Below the pieces are notes generated by a model. That model was not told where the DNA came from. It ran no database searches and saw only the letters and a list, made by a program, of their open reading frames with translations. Both the position numbers and the translations under genes were made by a program. Below, piece by piece: positions 5,269-6,148 of a stretch of 6,148 nucleotides of DNA (the first letter of the stretch is position 1; the number at the start of each line of letters is the position of its first letter). The stretch is from NCBI GenBank assembly GCA_011040545.1, contig DQYM01000175.1, forward strand, positions 1 through 6,148, given 5' to 3'. The DNA is from Candidatus Bathyarchaeota archaeon. Its GTDB lineage: Archaea; Thermoproteota; Bathyarchaeia; EX4484-135.

Positions 5269-6132
5269 TTGCCGAAGATCAAGAGCAGCATTAAGCAAGC
5301 AGCGGGTGCTGTTTCCATCCTCCTGTTCTTCATCCTCGTATTCTTTGCCCTAATGAACTATGGCTTCTGGAGCCCTCTCTTCCACCAGATACTAAACTTA
5401 GCCTTGATAGTGGCTATACTCCCTATCACGGTGCTTGATACTATAGACCTCAGGTGGAGGAGGGCCATAGATAAGGCACTGCCTAGGTTCCTAGAGGGCA
5501 TAGCCCATGCCCAGCTAACTGGCCTAACGCTCCTAAGGGCCTTTAAGGAAGCTGGCGAGGGGGTAACTGGCCCCCTGAGGGATGAGGTAAGGCTGATGAT
5601 GGCTAAGATATCCTGGGGCATGGAGTTTGAAGATGCACTTAAGCTTTTCATGGAGAGGGCCGATACGCCACTAGCTAGGAGGATCGCCACGCTCATAATA
5701 GAGGCCAATAGGTCTGGGGGCGTTGTTGAGCGTATATTCTCGCCCCTCGCCCAGGCCACTAGCACCTTCCAGGCTATGGAGGAGGAGCGGAAGGCCCAGC
5801 TGAAGCCCTATGTATTCATAACGTATATATCCTTCGTGATATTCCTCGTCATAGTCTACGTGCTCTACACATCCTTCTTCGTCCCTCTCACGGGACTAAC
5901 TGGCATGGGTGGCTTTGGCGTGGTAGTATTACCGATAAACCTCGCCTGGATGCTGCTATACCACATGGGCATCGTGCTAGGTACGTTCAGTGGCCTCATA
6001 GCTGGGGTTCTTAGCGAGGGAAGGGCGCTAAGTGGCCTAAAGCACGTAATCATCATGCTAACGCTTACGTTCTTCGTCTTCAGGGAGATGGTAGCACCTG
6101 GTTGGCTATGGAGCCTAATAGGGCTGGCCTAG
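5269..6132 (+). CDS. GspF/TadC-type membrane platform protein, second of two (FlaJ C-terminal-half-like)
   Basis: This is a 287-residue membrane protein. Hydrophobic segments lie at about 11-30, 37-56, 181-203 and 217-245, with a further one or two at about 258-287. The cytoplasmic T2SSF domain (about 60-180) contains LPRFLEGIAHAQLTGLTL (71-88), ISWGMEFEDALKLF (114-127), and IIEANRSGG (143-151) leading to ERIFSPLAQ, then a basic/acidic helix before YVFITYISFVIFLVIVY (181-197). The 'SWG..F..AL..F', 'EA..SGG' and 'Y..I.YISF..F' patterns are those of the second T2SSF repeat of FlaJ-type proteins, so it complements the preceding gene. The TTG at 5269 is the first in-frame start after a TGA at 5263-5265, with GGGGGATGA as the likely ribosome-binding site. 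The gap to the previous gene is three bases, so the two are surely cotranscribed and probably coupled. The two would form a heteromeric platform. It stops at TAG inside a perfect hairpin. Confidence 0.88.
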   Translation: MPKIKSSIKQAAGAVSILLFFILVFFALMNYGFWSPLFHQILNLALIVAILPITVLDTIDLRWRRAIDKALPRFLEGIAHAQLTGLTLLRAFKEAGEGVTGPLRDEVRLMMAKISWGMEFEDALKLFMERADTPLARRIATLIIEANRSGGVVERIFSPLAQATSTFQAMEEERKAQLKPYVFITYISFVIFLVIVYVLYTSFFVPLTGLTGMGGFGVVVLPINLAWMLLYHMGIVLGTFSGLIAGVLSEGRALSGLKHVIIMLTLTFFVFREMVAPGWLWSLIGLA

Positions 6133-6143
6133 GGCTAGGCCAG
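6124..6143 (+). other. Perfect 8-bp inverted repeat over the last stop codon
   Basis: CTGGCCTA (6124-6131) and TAGGCCAG (6136-6143) are exact reverse complements separated by GGGC. The TAG stop (6130-6132) spans the end of the 5' arm and the first loop base. The stem is GC-rich. No T-run is visible before the window ends, so an operon 3'-end structure is possible but an intrinsic terminator is not shown. Confidence 0.45.
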
Positions 6144-6148
6144 AGGCC

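Noticed and set aside
5262..5294. ATG at 5262 as an alternative start for the second platform gene
   Set aside because: It is out of frame with the platform protein and stops after 10 codons; the TTG at 5269 opens the conserved frame.
4749..5333. A 194-codon open frame on the minus strand opposite the first platform gene
   Set aside because: It is fully antisense to a strongly supported membrane-protein gene. Its Met/Ala/Ser-rich composition mirrors hydrophobic codons on the other strand, and it shows no recognisable domain, promoter or ribosome-binding site.
5358..5765. A 135-codon minus-strand frame opposite the second platform gene
   Set aside because: It is a shadow of the real gene, with no start signals and no recognisable motif.
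1..6148. CRISPR arrays, insertion sequences or long direct repeats
   Set aside because: No regularly spaced repeats, transposase-like frames or terminal inverted repeats were seen; the recurring GGCC/CTAGG words are short and scattered through coding sequence.

Overview
The window looks like chromosomal DNA from a thermophilic archaeon, most likely a crenarchaeote (Thermoproteota; perhaps Desulfurococcales, Acidilobales or a relative). The evidence is: a compact archaeal tRNA-Asp gene with encoded CCA; an archaeal/eukaryal-type initiation factor 1A gene; TATA-box promoters that imply very short or absent mRNA leaders; frequent TTG starts and TAG stops; heavy use of AGG (Arg), ATA (Ile) and CTA (Leu); and 2-oxoacid:ferredoxin oxidoreductase and archaellum/pilus-type assembly genes. 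No genus is claimed.

Left half, minus strand (1-2143). Reading right to left, a 615-codon gene for an AAA+ ATPase of unrecognised subfamily (2143-296) is followed by tRNA-Asp(GUC) (228-151) and then the first 36 codons of aIF1A (109-1, running off the window edge). Each of the three has its own TATA-like element. For the ATPase and aIF1A genes the element sits so close to the ATG that a leaderless transcript is predicted.

Centre (2144-2214). A 71-bp divergent promoter region separates the ATPase gene from the plus-strand genes. One AT-rich block, next to a perfect 10-bp palindrome, appears to serve both directions.

Right half, plus strand (2215-6148). First comes a complete gene for a KorC-type gamma subunit of a 2-oxoacid:ferredoxin oxidoreductase, with no alpha or beta partner in view. 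After an 88-bp gap with its own promoter comes a tight three-gene operon: a GspE/FlaI/TadA-type secretion ATPase (513 aa), then two separate GspF/TadC-type membrane proteins (292 and 287 aa). The two membrane proteins resemble the N- and C-terminal halves of an archaeal FlaJ-type platform protein divided between two genes. Together the three would form the cytoplasmic motor and inner-membrane platform of a type IV pilus-like or archaellum-like filament. No prepilin, prepilin peptidase or other pilus gene lies in the window. All four plus-strand genes are best read as starting at TTG. Small hairpins overlap the stop codons of the korC gene and the last platform gene.

No mobile element, CRISPR array or large repeat was seen. 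There is no gene-free stretch longer than 300 bases.
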